In this document: one piece after another, positions 37,612-47,629 of the stretch | Numbering within the stretch: position 1 is the stretch's first letter | Layout of the letters: every line of letters starts with the position of its first letter | DNA from: Crotophaga sulcirostris | Lineage: Eukaryota; Chordata; Aves; Cuculiformes; Crotophagidae | Assembly (NCBI GenBank): GCA_013397455.1 | Contig: VYZB01000168.1 | Coordinates: 834,839-898,838 of the forward strand | Direction of reading: 5' to 3' | Length of the DNA: 64,000 nucleotides | The notes under the pieces: model-generated | What the model saw: the letters and a program-made list of their open reading frames with translations, nothing else | Told to the model about the DNA's origin: nothing | Database searches by the model: none | Position numbers and translations under genes: made by a program

Positions 37612-39530
37612 TATGATTATTATTTTGACATACAACCTGATATTCCAAGTGATGTGAAACCTATTTGGGAGAAGTCTGCTGAGGTTAGATGACTGCAGGT
37701 AGTTTCAGATCATCACTTAGGACTTCTTAAAATTTTAGTTATTTTATGGAGAGAAAACCACCACCCAAAGCCACCCTTGCCCTGACACACCAGTAAATGG
37801 TCATAACTTGCTCCTTTTCCTTTCCTCTTTCCTTTTAACTCTCCATCTCTGCCTTTATAGGGTAATCGCCTCATTTGGGGATGAAAGTAACAGCCGACTT
37901 CATGAGTCAAAAAGCCACAAGATGGCATTATAGAGCAATTAAACGAAAAATCTGTGCTGGAATCTGTTTCTCCTTTCTCCGGTTGAGGAGGAATTACGAT
38001 CACCCGAACGGTGCTCACTGTAAGAGGGGACAGGTGTTCCAGAGCAGCTTCCAAAGCAGCCACTGTCCCTTCTGTTGACGGTCTCACCTGGTTAACTCTT
38101 ATTAACATTTCCAAGATTTCACAAGAAAGCCCTTCAGGAAACAGAGGAGAGCACACACCTCTTCATTTAGCCTTTGTTAGTGTTATTTTCCTCTTAATGC
38201 ACTGCTCTTTTTTTTTCTTTGTCTTTTCTTCCTTTATTCATAGGTGCATGGGCTAGTGCTTGTGTTGGTTTTGAGGGGGTGCGTGGTACATCAGTCAGTG
38301 GTCCCTTGAAGTTGTGTGTAAGTATAAACTGCCTGTTTGACCACAGCATGTCCAAATATGCATAAACTTGTTGTGGATTAGTGTGTGGCCTTATGGACCA
38401 AAGGAAAAGTTAAGCAAGGGAGCATGTAGGATACACATGCGTGTGCACATTGTGTGAGTAGTATCACACACATAGGTTACACGAACGTCTCAAGGTTATG
38501 CTGCTGAAGTACACGTGTGCATGGTCCAATGGTACAACTGTACTGTGGCTGCCTGTCTGTGAAACAGCAAATGCTTCCAGTGGAAAGCTGTCTCAGGAAA
38601 TAGTTGTAGGGTTGTGTGTACTAATTCTGCTGTGCTGTGACAAGCTAAGGAGTGATCAAAGCACATTGTGAGTACGCGGGAATCCCTCTCTCTTTACAGG
38701 CTCCATGGCACAAAGCAGGAGTGTGTGTCGTGGCTGGGTGTGTATTATTCTGGCAAACGGTGGCTATCCAGGACACAGCCCTGCTGGCTTGTCTCTGAGG
38801 TGCAGCAGGCAGTGTGCATGCATCAGCACTCCTGTGTTTCATGTTTCTCTGGAGCATGTGGTTTATATATGCATAAACATTGTGGGGGCACACACTGTTG
38901 GTTTTGGAGAGTTGCAGCCCAGTGCGGCAGTGAGAGCGAGGAGAGGGAACCGACAACATTGAGCCTGATCTTGTAGCACTTGTCAGCACTGACGGGGAAA
39001 AATAAGGGTGAAAAAACCTAGCCCTGTTGTTGACTTTCCCCGCAGTTCAGCAGAGAATGTAGGACTCACAGAAACAACTGAGCTGCTCACCAATACCTGA
39101 CACAGACTAGCTTATTTTTACAAATAATATAAAGTCCTCTTTATTTCAGATCGTGCATTGTTATGGGCCAAACCAAAGAAAACATTAGGTCTGATTCCTC
39201 TGAGCATCCTGCAAATGAGACAGAGCTCAGGCTGAACACGCTTTAGAAATCAGTGATTCGAAATAAAAGCTGGGATCACCAGAGCTCTCTAGCATCTCCT
39301 TTCTTATGGTCAGTGAGGGCAGCTACTTTTCCTGGTGGCTGCTAGTGAACAAAGAGATGCAAAGGTACAAATGTTACTGTTTTATATGCAGTGCCATTTG
39401 AAGGAGTGTATGAAGAAACTATTTCTCTTTTTATTAGAAGTCATCTTAGTATTATTGTTTCTATTACTCCTACCACTATAATTGCTACTATTATTAAATT
39501 ATTTCTTAGTCGAATTGGCTAAGGGAATCT
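37612..39530. other. Unique DNA, TG-rich in part
   Basis: It contains the 147-codon minus-strand frame at 37713-38156, which is listed separately. From about 38250 to 38900 the plus strand is unusually rich in TGTG/CACA words without forming a clean microsatellite, and ATATGCATAAAC occurs twice (38356-38367 and 38867-38878). Three overlapping frames of 85-114 codons lie at 38645-38989 on both strands and look like composition effects. Confidence 0.45.
37713..38156 (-). other. 147-codon open frame, unrecognised
   Basis: This frame begins with MCSPLFPEGL and ends in KITKILRSPK. There is no signal peptide and no domain I know. A basic patch (KGRDGELKGKRKGKGAS) lies at about residues 101-117. 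Chance alone should give roughly one frame of this length in 64 kb of such DNA. No splice structure or upstream promoter is evident. A conserved non-coding block or a chance frame is more likely than a gene. Confidence 0.12.
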
Positions 39531-39749
39531 TTGATTTTTTTTCCTTTTCTTTTCTTTTTATTTTTTTTTCCCAGCTATAAAAGAGCTAATAACTTGCCAC
39601 ACTGGGGCTCCAAGGAATTGATGCGAGATTATTCCCTCTTGGATTACTTTCTCAGTGCTTTGTCCAGTTTCATTTTAATATTAGTCATCATTGTTTCATA
39701 TTTGCATTGTGCTTCAGTCAGGGACCATTTCAGCACTGCATTTCCTTAA
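39531..39749 (+). other. Open frame with a membrane-like segment after an acceptor-like site
   Basis: A T-rich pyrimidine tract (39535-39570) ends in CAG at 39572-39574, a textbook-looking 3' splice site. It is followed at once by TATAAAAG (39576-39583), which equally matches a TATA box. The frame continues for about 57 codons after the CAG to a stop at 39747. It contains a hydrophobic run, FLSALSSFILILVIIVSYLHCA (about residues 41-62 of the open frame), that could span a membrane. I recognise no family. It could be a chance frame; no donor, upstream exon or polyadenylation signal was identified. Confidence 0.12.
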
Positions 39750-42611
39750 ACACAAATCTCTCAAAAGCTTAAAGGCAGAACTGGGAGCAGGAATGAGTCT
39801 CTCTGTGTGCTGAGGTGCTATTTTTCATGGCAGTCTGTGCCACCGTGTTGTTACTTTGCTTTCCTTCTCATGCCTGAACCTCTCTGTTTCAGAGTGCAGC
39901 TGTGCACTGGGGCTCAGCCGGGGTAACAGCTCCCTGCTGCTACTGGGCAAGGCTAGTCCCCATCCCTCAACAACCTCCCCATGACCGTGCAGTCTTGCAA
40001 CGCTCGCCTGAATGTGTTTTGTTGCTTGTAAGAAGCAGAGATGGTTCAACGTGTTAGTCCTGTGAAAATCTGTTCCCTGTATTTTTTTCCCCGATTGTCT
40101 TGTTAATTTCTGTCAATTCAGTGAGCTGGTTTTGCCCAGATGAACAGCTGAGATAATGCCGTGGAGGGAACATAGTATGTGTCCATATAGAGGACCCCAT
40201 CTGATACCTTTCACAGCACTAAGATGTTGGGTTCTACTAATAGCACAGAGTTTGCCATACAGGAAAGCTGTAAACACATTTGGCTGAGTGTATCCTTAGT
40301 CCATTCAGAAAAGCGGTATAACCTGCCTTTCTGCTGTGTCTATAAGTATACCTGTGTCTCTTCCTTCCCCTCAGCCTGCCTTGAACCTCCTGTCCAATCC
40401 CAACCAGAAACAGTGAAGTGTCATCGCTTTCTGAAAAGGGACTTGAGAAGAGGTGGCTGAGGTTGAGCAGAGGGATCATGCCAATGCCCCTGTTAAGGGA
40501 AAGGCACTGAACGATAGGCACTAGAGCACTAGAGAGTTGACATGGGATGGGCAAGACAAAACAAATACTCAAACACAGGGAAAACATACTGCAGGACACC
40601 AGAAGACCAAATTACAGTGCAAAAAGCCATAGGAAACTACTGCAGATGGAGTGAACTGCTTATTCTGTGACACCCTCACCCCCAATACAGGAGGATCTAG
40701 ACCCTGTGCTACTCCTGCTATTGTTACAGTATTGCTGCTGCTGCTGCAAAACACAGATGTGAAGTAGAGAAATAGAAAAAGAGAGATGTCTGGGGAGCAA
40801 AGATCCCAGTAAAATGATTCCTCGGCATAACTAAAAGAGGAAGGCATTTCTAACACTAAGAGCCCAATATCACGGTTATTCACATGATACGAAGAGACAG
40901 CTCTGCACAACGCCTTAGAGAAGAAATCCCCTCCTAGGAACACTCTGAGGTCCTGATTTAGCACAGACTTAAAAATGCATTTGAGTCTCACTGTCTCAAG
41001 TAACGCTTACTTCTGTATGTATACCATGGCTTACAAAACTGCACTAGGGAACATAACAGGTTACACCCAAAGAGAAAGCAGACGTAGGCACAACACAGTT
41101 ACTGAGGCTTTGGATTCAAGCTGTGTGAAAGCCTTCTCTTTAGTGGCTATCCCTTCGCTACACACAACATGGGGAGTCCTTTCTGGTAGGGTATCATCTG
41201 CTTCAGGCTAAAAAAGCTTAGCCATTACGAGGATAAGACTATCACCCTTGTATAGAATATTTCTGCTGAGTTCCTTTCTTGGCTCAAAGGGACTCAAACT
41301 CTACTCTTGGGAAAACTTCTGTTCCACCAGGCTTTAACCTATGCTATAAGAAAGGGGGGAGAGTTACATCATCTACACCCTAACACTGAGAAAAGATAGA
41401 ATGAATATAGGCAGCAGAAGAAATGGGAGTGACAGGGGCGTATCTCTACAGCTCAGAGATTAGAGAGCACAACTTTGTGTGGGAAAGTCCTTTGCCTTTT
41501 GTCCAATGTTGATTTCATGTAAAATACACCCAGAGATTTATTTTTTTTAATGGAAAGTGAAAGAGGCTGGGCTATTCTTCATGAATGTATACTATGTATA
41601 CGGCTACAAAATAAGAAAGAAATATTTTATGCAATTATTATAGAAGACAGTATGATTAGACAGGGAGAGTAAGATAGAAAGAAGCAGACGAGCAGAAATA
41701 CAAAAGAAAAAGCCAGAGAGATAGCTAGCTGCTAGGAAAGCTGAGTATTATGAGAAATCATTGTGTAAAGCAGTAGTCGTGTAGAACAATAGATTAGGGA
41801 GAAAGAACCCTTAGCCTGTCATTGGGAAGGAAAAGTAGTGCAAGTTCAGGATGCAGCGAAGCATCCAAAGGATGGTTGAGTGGGTTAATAATGTCACAGC
41901 GACATAATCAAATTAGTAATGCTATCTTGGAGATGTGGTGTAGTCTATCAAGGCATTTACCTGGTTACATTGTTCAAAGCAATACTATTTCAGAGGCAGA
42001 ACAGTCCAGATGTCCTCCCTATCCTGCACCCTGCACAGGCACACGACATCCCCTCTTATGTAAACCCTCACTGCAGGGAGAAGGGAGTTAATGGGGCAGA
42101 AATTGCCACCTGGCTCTCTCCTCCCTGCCTCTGAGCCCTTCGCCCTGGATGCCAGCTCCCAGCAGTCTTGCTGGGGTAGAGGTTTGGGGTGAGTGGTCTC
42201 GCTGGCTCAGCAGCATGATGCCCTCCCTGAGAGAGCTCTGGCTGCGGGGAAGTAGCATCAGCCTCCAGGCACCGGTGAAGTCGAGGCGAGAGGAATGAGA
42301 ATCCCTGGAGTCCTTCATAGAAGAAAAAGATCTACTTGAGGAAGGATTAAAAGTTTTATTTCGTATCTCTCCCTGCCCCCCCACCCCCTTCCCTGATTCA
42401 AACCAAGCAGCACAGCCTTTTGAGGCCTGCAGACCCCTTTTCCTTTCTGCATTATCCTCTGTGATTCTCTGATTACCTACTACTGAAAGGCTTCCAGCCT
42501 GAAAGCAAAGTAACCCGATGGGAAGAGAACTGAGCCAAGATGAATCTAGCTAGTTGGGACAGTAAGAGAGGAGTAACAGGATAACGACTGGTCTTAAATG
42601 GTATCAGAGAA
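39750..42611. other. Unique DNA, no gene seen
   Basis: Frames of 120 and 140 codons on minus (40237-40599 and 40569-40991) are not recognised. A (GCT)n run of five units lies at 40733-40747. The interval 42090-42310 is richer in G+C and CpG than its surroundings but too short and too poor in CpG to be called an island. Confidence 0.5.
42371..42393 (-). repeat. G-quadruplex-type C-run (G-rich on minus strand)
   Basis: C-runs of 3, 7, 5 and 3 separated by one or two bases give four G-runs with short loops on the minus strand. This is the second such motif in the window and sits beside the GC-richer patch at 42.1-42.3 kb. Confidence 0.75.
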
Positions 42612-42704
42612 TAATAGAATCATAGAATGGTTTGGGTTGGAAGGGACCTTAAAGGTCATCCAGTTCCAATGCCCCTGCCATGGGCAGGGACACCTCCAAC
42701 TGGA
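42612..42704 (-). mobile_element. CR1 retrotransposon, 3' tip, reverse orientation
   Basis: 'tagaatcatagaatggtttg', then 'ggttggaagggaccttaaag' and 'ccctgccatgggcagggaca', is the reversed 3' end of a CR1. It is one of the most frequent bird repeat signatures. The element's 3' end is at the left (42612). The similarity stops at about 42704, so only some 93 bp remain. It belongs to a different subgroup from the copies at 35.8 and 58.2 kb, judging from the conserved 'gccatgggcagggacacctcc' part. Confidence 0.93.
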
Positions 42705-45136
42705 ATGGGACACCCAAAAGACGAAGTAGAAGAAAATACATAGGGATTAAATAATTTCGAAAGACTGGGTATGTCCAGGTAGAAGTCTGTATAGGGTAGG
42801 GAGAAGGGAATAGAGTTTTGACAAGAACAGTGATATGTGAGAGGAGCGTAGGAATGTTTTTAAAGTTTCAAAGAACTTACTTGGGCTGCTGCTTCAGAAG
42901 AACAAATTCCCATGTTTCACTTTATCAGACTGACATTAAAATGTGTTTATATTTATATAGTTATCTTTCATAGAATGCTTAATTTAAATACATATATGTA
43001 GTGTATATGTGTATATACATGTAAACAGGAAAAAGAGAATCAGTAGGCATACATCTTTTTTCTTCAAATTCCAACAACTCAGAAAGAACCATAAAGGCTG
43101 ATGATATCTGTGTGAGAAAAGATCTGTCCTCAGTCCCCTCTATTTGTCTGTTCCTCTCTTCAAGGGTAGCAGGAGGGAAAGCAAAGAAATGCAGTTCTCC
43201 CTGTTCCACCTCAGTGAGGAATAAGCAGCACAAAGAGTCCCTGTGTCTGTCAGCAGGACTCATAGACAGGCATAGGGCTCTCAGGGAAAGAAATAGAAAA
43301 TAAAATCAAATGAGGCTTAATCCTAAAAGCAAATGTTTGCAGGGACAAAGCCACCGCAGGGATTGTCATTTCACAAATTGTATTAATCTGGGCAAATAGT
43401 GCTTCAGAAAGAGTAACTGTGGTGTTTATGCTCAGTTCCCCCTCCTGACCTTATCTTGCCTCCCTTGCTCCCCTCAATATGGGCCAAACTCTTATCACTT
43501 TGTACCAAAAGGTCTCTTCCTAAACATTGTAATCATGCAAACCTGGAATTTGTGTGTGAATCTGATAAAGAAAAGAGATGACTGAAATGTGACTTCATTC
43601 CTTTAGTTTAACAGGTAGTCGGAGACATTCGTGGTGAAGGATGACGAAGCAACTGAGCATCCAAATTGCCCACGGAGCAGTTCTTGCACGTTCTAAGGGC
43701 CAGGTGTTTTTATGTAGGATTGTGTTGTCACACTCTGCATCTTAGGTCCAAATGAGTGTGCAAGGCTGAGTGAGGGTTGGAAAACTAAACCATACATGAG
43801 ACAGGGTAAGCAGGAAAGAGCAAAGAAATAATTATAACTAGGCTTACAACACTACCCACGCTCCTTTTTGGTCCAGCCAACGCACTGGCCACCTGTTTGC
43901 CTTGTAAGATACTTTGCTATAGCTGTAGCCCTTCATTAAATAAAGAAGAAGAGAGACAAGGTGTTTTCTAGAAGCTGATGGAATCTTTCTCCATTTGCCT
44001 CTTAGTATTTCTTCTGGCATCTGGACACCTGTAAATCCATGCATTTTCGATGTACAACCTTTACCATGAGGAAAACAAGAGGATAATGGAATTCCAGTTC
44101 TATGGGTAGGGCAAGCACAGAAACAATAAAAAAAAGATCTTTTTTCCTGATAAATACCGACTCAAAATGATGCTGGGAAAAGAGCTTTTTGGCTTGTTAT
44201 GCTACAAAAATCTACCAGACCTGCTCATGAGCCAGGGAAGGGGAGGCAAGTTTTTTCAAATTTCAAAACCACTAAAATATCATAGGTTTGAAAATTTCAG
44301 TTCAATTGCTAAAGCTATTGAGTTCGTGTTCTGATTAAGAGAGGGAGTGAACAAAGGGGCAGAGACTATGTGGGGGAGGGAGATAAAAGAGTGAAAAATG
44401 AAGCAGAGTGAAAAATATATTGAAACTGTGAAGAAAAAGCGCTAGAAATGCGGAAAGAGAAAATAAGTTATAGAAGAAAAAAAAAAGCTATCTACAGCAC
44501 TTACCTAACAGTTCCCCCTAATTTTATCTGTCATGCTAATTACCAGATTTAGGTGTTTGTATGTTGTGCAAAGACGAGGGTGTGTGTACGTGGCTTCTGA
44601 CAATTCACACATACAGCTCGCATTTCCGCCTTTAGCTAGAGGGAATTTTTATTTTATTTTATTTTTATTTTTTTTTTGCAATTGAATCACCGTCAGAATG
44701 AGCTGAATTACAGGAAAGATGAGGTTAGGCAGCTCATGTAGCTTTTGAGAAATCCAATAAAAAATCCAAAGGATTCCCCAAACCCCAGAACTCCAGGAAA
44801 TGTGCTAGTTCCTGTGTATTACATTGTTTCCTTCCGAACGTATTAATGTCCAATACAGGGCAATATGCAATGGCATGCTCTGGTTTACCTTTTCTTACCA
44901 AGGCTTTCATTCAGCTTGCAGGTCTGTACAGTCTTCTGCACCCCTTAAAAGTTGTGCTGAGTCTTATACGCACAATTATCCCTCTCTGCTTGCAGTAATC
45001 ACTACCTTTGCCTAAACTGTGCTTTAGGATGTAAATGGCGCTTAAGCAGGGGAAGGTGTTCAGAGGGCAAGTTGATGTTGGTTTAGTAATGCGGTGAGGT
45101 ATACGCAATAGCTCAAGTGACAACTGCTCATTAGCA
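42705..45136. other. Unique AT-rich DNA, no gene seen
   Basis: Frames remain below 95 codons. Alternating TA/TG DNA lies at about 42985-43025. AAAAAAGATCTTTTTT at 44130-44145 is a 16-bp palindrome. A T/A-rich run occupies 44645-44677. A possible regulatory cluster at 44528-44542 is listed separately. Confidence 0.5.
44528..44542. promoter_or_regulatory. Possible MEIS / POU / homeodomain site cluster
   Basis: CTGTCA (44528-44533, MEIS/PREP core TGACAG reversed) overlaps the octamer-like ATGCTAAT (44533-44540), which overlaps TAATTA (44537-44542). Three developmental motif types in 15 bases of unique DNA is suggestive, but AT-rich DNA yields such words often. Confidence 0.2.
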
Positions 45137-45246
45137 GCTAATCCAATCGCTTCTGCTAATCCAATCAGCCTGAGTAGCTGGAGTCGTTGCTTTGCAGAGG
45201 TGGTCATTTTGCTCTTTTAATGTCCCAGGAAGCTAAATAAGGATTA
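45137..45246 (+). promoter_or_regulatory. Possible OTX/PITX-type (TAATCC) site cluster with CCAAT boxes
   Basis: GCTAATCCAATC occurs twice exactly, at 45137-45148 and 45155-45166, 18 bases apart. Each copy joins TAATCC, the core of K50 homeodomain factors (OTX, CRX, PITX, GSC), to CCAATC, the NF-Y CCAAT box core. A third TAATCC lies inverted as GGATTA at 45241-45246. The DNA around it (45.05-45.7 kb) is unique and contains more CpG than its neighbours. No promoter or start site can be shown. An enhancer is an inference. Confidence 0.35.
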
Positions 45247-47349
45247 AAAGCAAACGGACCTGGCCCGGTGCACCCAGTAGATTCATCCCAGGCACCAGGG
45301 ACATCGCTTTCAAACATTGAATCCGTACGGCAAAACTGCCAAGAGCCAAAAATCAAGGCATCCCTTACAGTCTCTGCAATATCGCAAACAAGAGTCTCGC
45401 TAGCTCACTCTGGGTGCCGAGAACCCGAAGCTGGCTGGGGTGAGGAGGAGAGGGAAAGGGTTAGCCCACTGTTATCCCCTCCCTTGAGGACCCTACTAGG
45501 GTAAATTGCAATTCAGCGCTGAAATTTTTCAGCAGCTGCATTGATACCATTCCACTGTGCCTTCATTATCTCTTGATCTCTAAATAAGGGCCAGTTGGGC
45601 TCAGAAAACATTATGTGGTGCTGTTATGACTGATATAAACCACCAAAGTGGCATTTTGTAGATGAGAAGAACGAGCAAAAACCCCGCAAAATCCTCTGCA
45701 GTTGGGTTTAAACGAGGGCTGTAACTTCTCACACATGTCCTGCTCCCAGCCTACAGGAAGAGGCTGATTAATCCTGCATGTGTTAGGCTGGAATATTGCA
45801 TTACTGGAAGCAAAGAAACCCCTTAATCATATTACTGGTTATGCCAGAGGTCTGTTTTCTCTCAAGTGCATCACATTAAGAGCCATCCCTGGGCTACAGC
45901 ACCATCCCAGGCTATTTTTCAGGTTGCAGCACTACACACAGGCTTTTTCATTCTGGTTTTTTTTTAGTGTCTGGCTAGCTGGGCTGTGGTTAACCTTCAG
46001 ATAACCATGAGCAGTGAAGACGTTTTTGAGGGAAGAAAAAGATGGGATTTATCACCTCCTGTCTTTAAGAGAAGTACTGATTTGCAAAGAAGAGCCTTGC
46101 TCCCTTTCTCCCTTTGCTGCTTGCTCCAAAACCAGACGTAGGAAGAGCTAATGCTAAATCCAGAATGGGAAGTAATGCTCTGTCTCTCCCCTTCTTTACC
46201 CTCGTTTTCCATCCTGACCTGAAGAAAGATAAGAATTTCCCAGGGAGAACTGCTTTCCTCACCTTCAGCCCTTTTAGAGGGCACAGTTCAATCCTGATTA
46301 GGTGTCAGTTAACTGCCAGGTCATCCTTCCAACATCAGTACCAGTGTAGCAAGGCTAGTCATTAACAAAAGGAAAACAGACTCTGTGAGACCATACTCAC
46401 TGGGGAGACCTTGAGCTTTGGGAGTCTGTAATTCTTCCCTAGGGCCATTATGGGAGTAGACAGGGAAAGAGAAAACACTGTCTTGTTGACACAGTCCCTC
46501 CCTAGAAAGCCCAAGGGAGTTCATGAGAAATGCAGATGCCTTCTGGGATGACTCACCATGCATCCGATCTCGGTTTCCTCTCCCAGAACACTACCCTGTG
46601 CCTAGGAATAAATGATTTCCTTCTGATACCACTGGAAATATCTTGTTCTGTGATTAGCCTACAGTTGAGTTCAATTTTGCAGCCATGACTGATATCCTGT
46701 AAAAGCAGGACACCTACCTCCTTCACCCCATTCTGTCCCAGAAAAAATTCCACCCTTCTCCAACTAGGACATTTTCAGACATCCAATAAGCAAACAAAAA
46801 AAAAAAAGCCAACAGCAGCCTCAACCATTAGAAACACATAGACAAGACCCATGACAATAAACGATGTCCCACAAAGCATGAAAATAAGCAGAAATGTCTT
46901 TGGGGATCACTGATTATTGCATTCAACCCCAGGGAGGAGGAGGTGACAGAAGGAAAAGAGCCTCTCTTTGTACAAGCCACTTTGGACTTTTCCTTTGAAC
47001 AGGACACAGGGGCACTGAGTCTTATGGCCTTTTTAATAGGAGCATCTGCTCTTGTTCCCATCCCAGCTGGATGGCGTCTATACGTGTTTGCTGTTAGCGA
47101 GATGTGCCATGTGTCATGAGGAGGAGCATATTCTGGGCAGGGAGCACACACGTGGCTTAGAGGCCTTTACAGCACGGCAGCAGATCCGTTTGTTTGGCCT
47201 GGATGCTTGCTTGGGGGCAGCAGCTGCATTCTCCATCTACTGTGGAATTTCCAAATGGTAAAACCCCCAAGGGTAGATGTCATTATCAGGGTAATGCTGT
47301 GCATGGAGAGTGTGGAATGAGGGAGATTCATGGGCAACTTCCGCTTTGT
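45247..47349. other. Unique DNA, no gene seen
   Basis: Frames up to 107 codons (46828-47151 on minus) are not recognised. CTAAATAAGG-like words occur at 45235-45242 and 45580-45589. A poly-A run sits near 46796-46807. CpG is somewhat more frequent from 45.25 to 45.5 kb and from 47.07 to 47.2 kb. Confidence 0.5.
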
Positions 47350-47427
47350 CTTATTTTATTTTGTGTTATGTTATTTTATTTTATTTTATTTTATATTTTT
47401 TATTTCACTTTATATTTTTTTATTTCT
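47350..47427 (+). repeat. (TTTTA)n-type AT-rich repeat
   Basis: TTTTA units, some broken by GTGTT, TTTCAC and T-runs, cover about 78 bases, including four or more perfect consecutive units near 47371-47392. Confidence 0.85.
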
Positions 47428-47581
47428 TCCACTGGCATCTGGAAATGACAGTCGTCTCACTCCTACAGACCCTCTGAACTCAGACCATCTGTGGGTCCAC
47501 CTTTTCCTCCCCCTCAGCGATGACCTGCCCTGCAGGAGATTGATGGCAGTGGAGAGTGGTTGTAGGAAACATCACAGGGAT

Positions 47582-47629
47582 GCCCACATGGTCAACAGCA
47601 AATTTGCCCACATGGTCAATGGCAAATTT
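47582..47629 (+). repeat. 24-bp tandem duplication, two copies
   Basis: Copies at 47582-47605 and 47606-47629 differ at two positions within the 'caacag/caatgg' part. The unit starts GCCCACATGGTCAA and ends GCAAATTT. It is a local minisatellite-like duplication, and the unit length is a multiple of three. Confidence 0.92.

Noticed and set aside
42090..42310. CpG island
   Set aside because: Richer in G+C than neighbours, but only a handful of CpG in about 220 bases.
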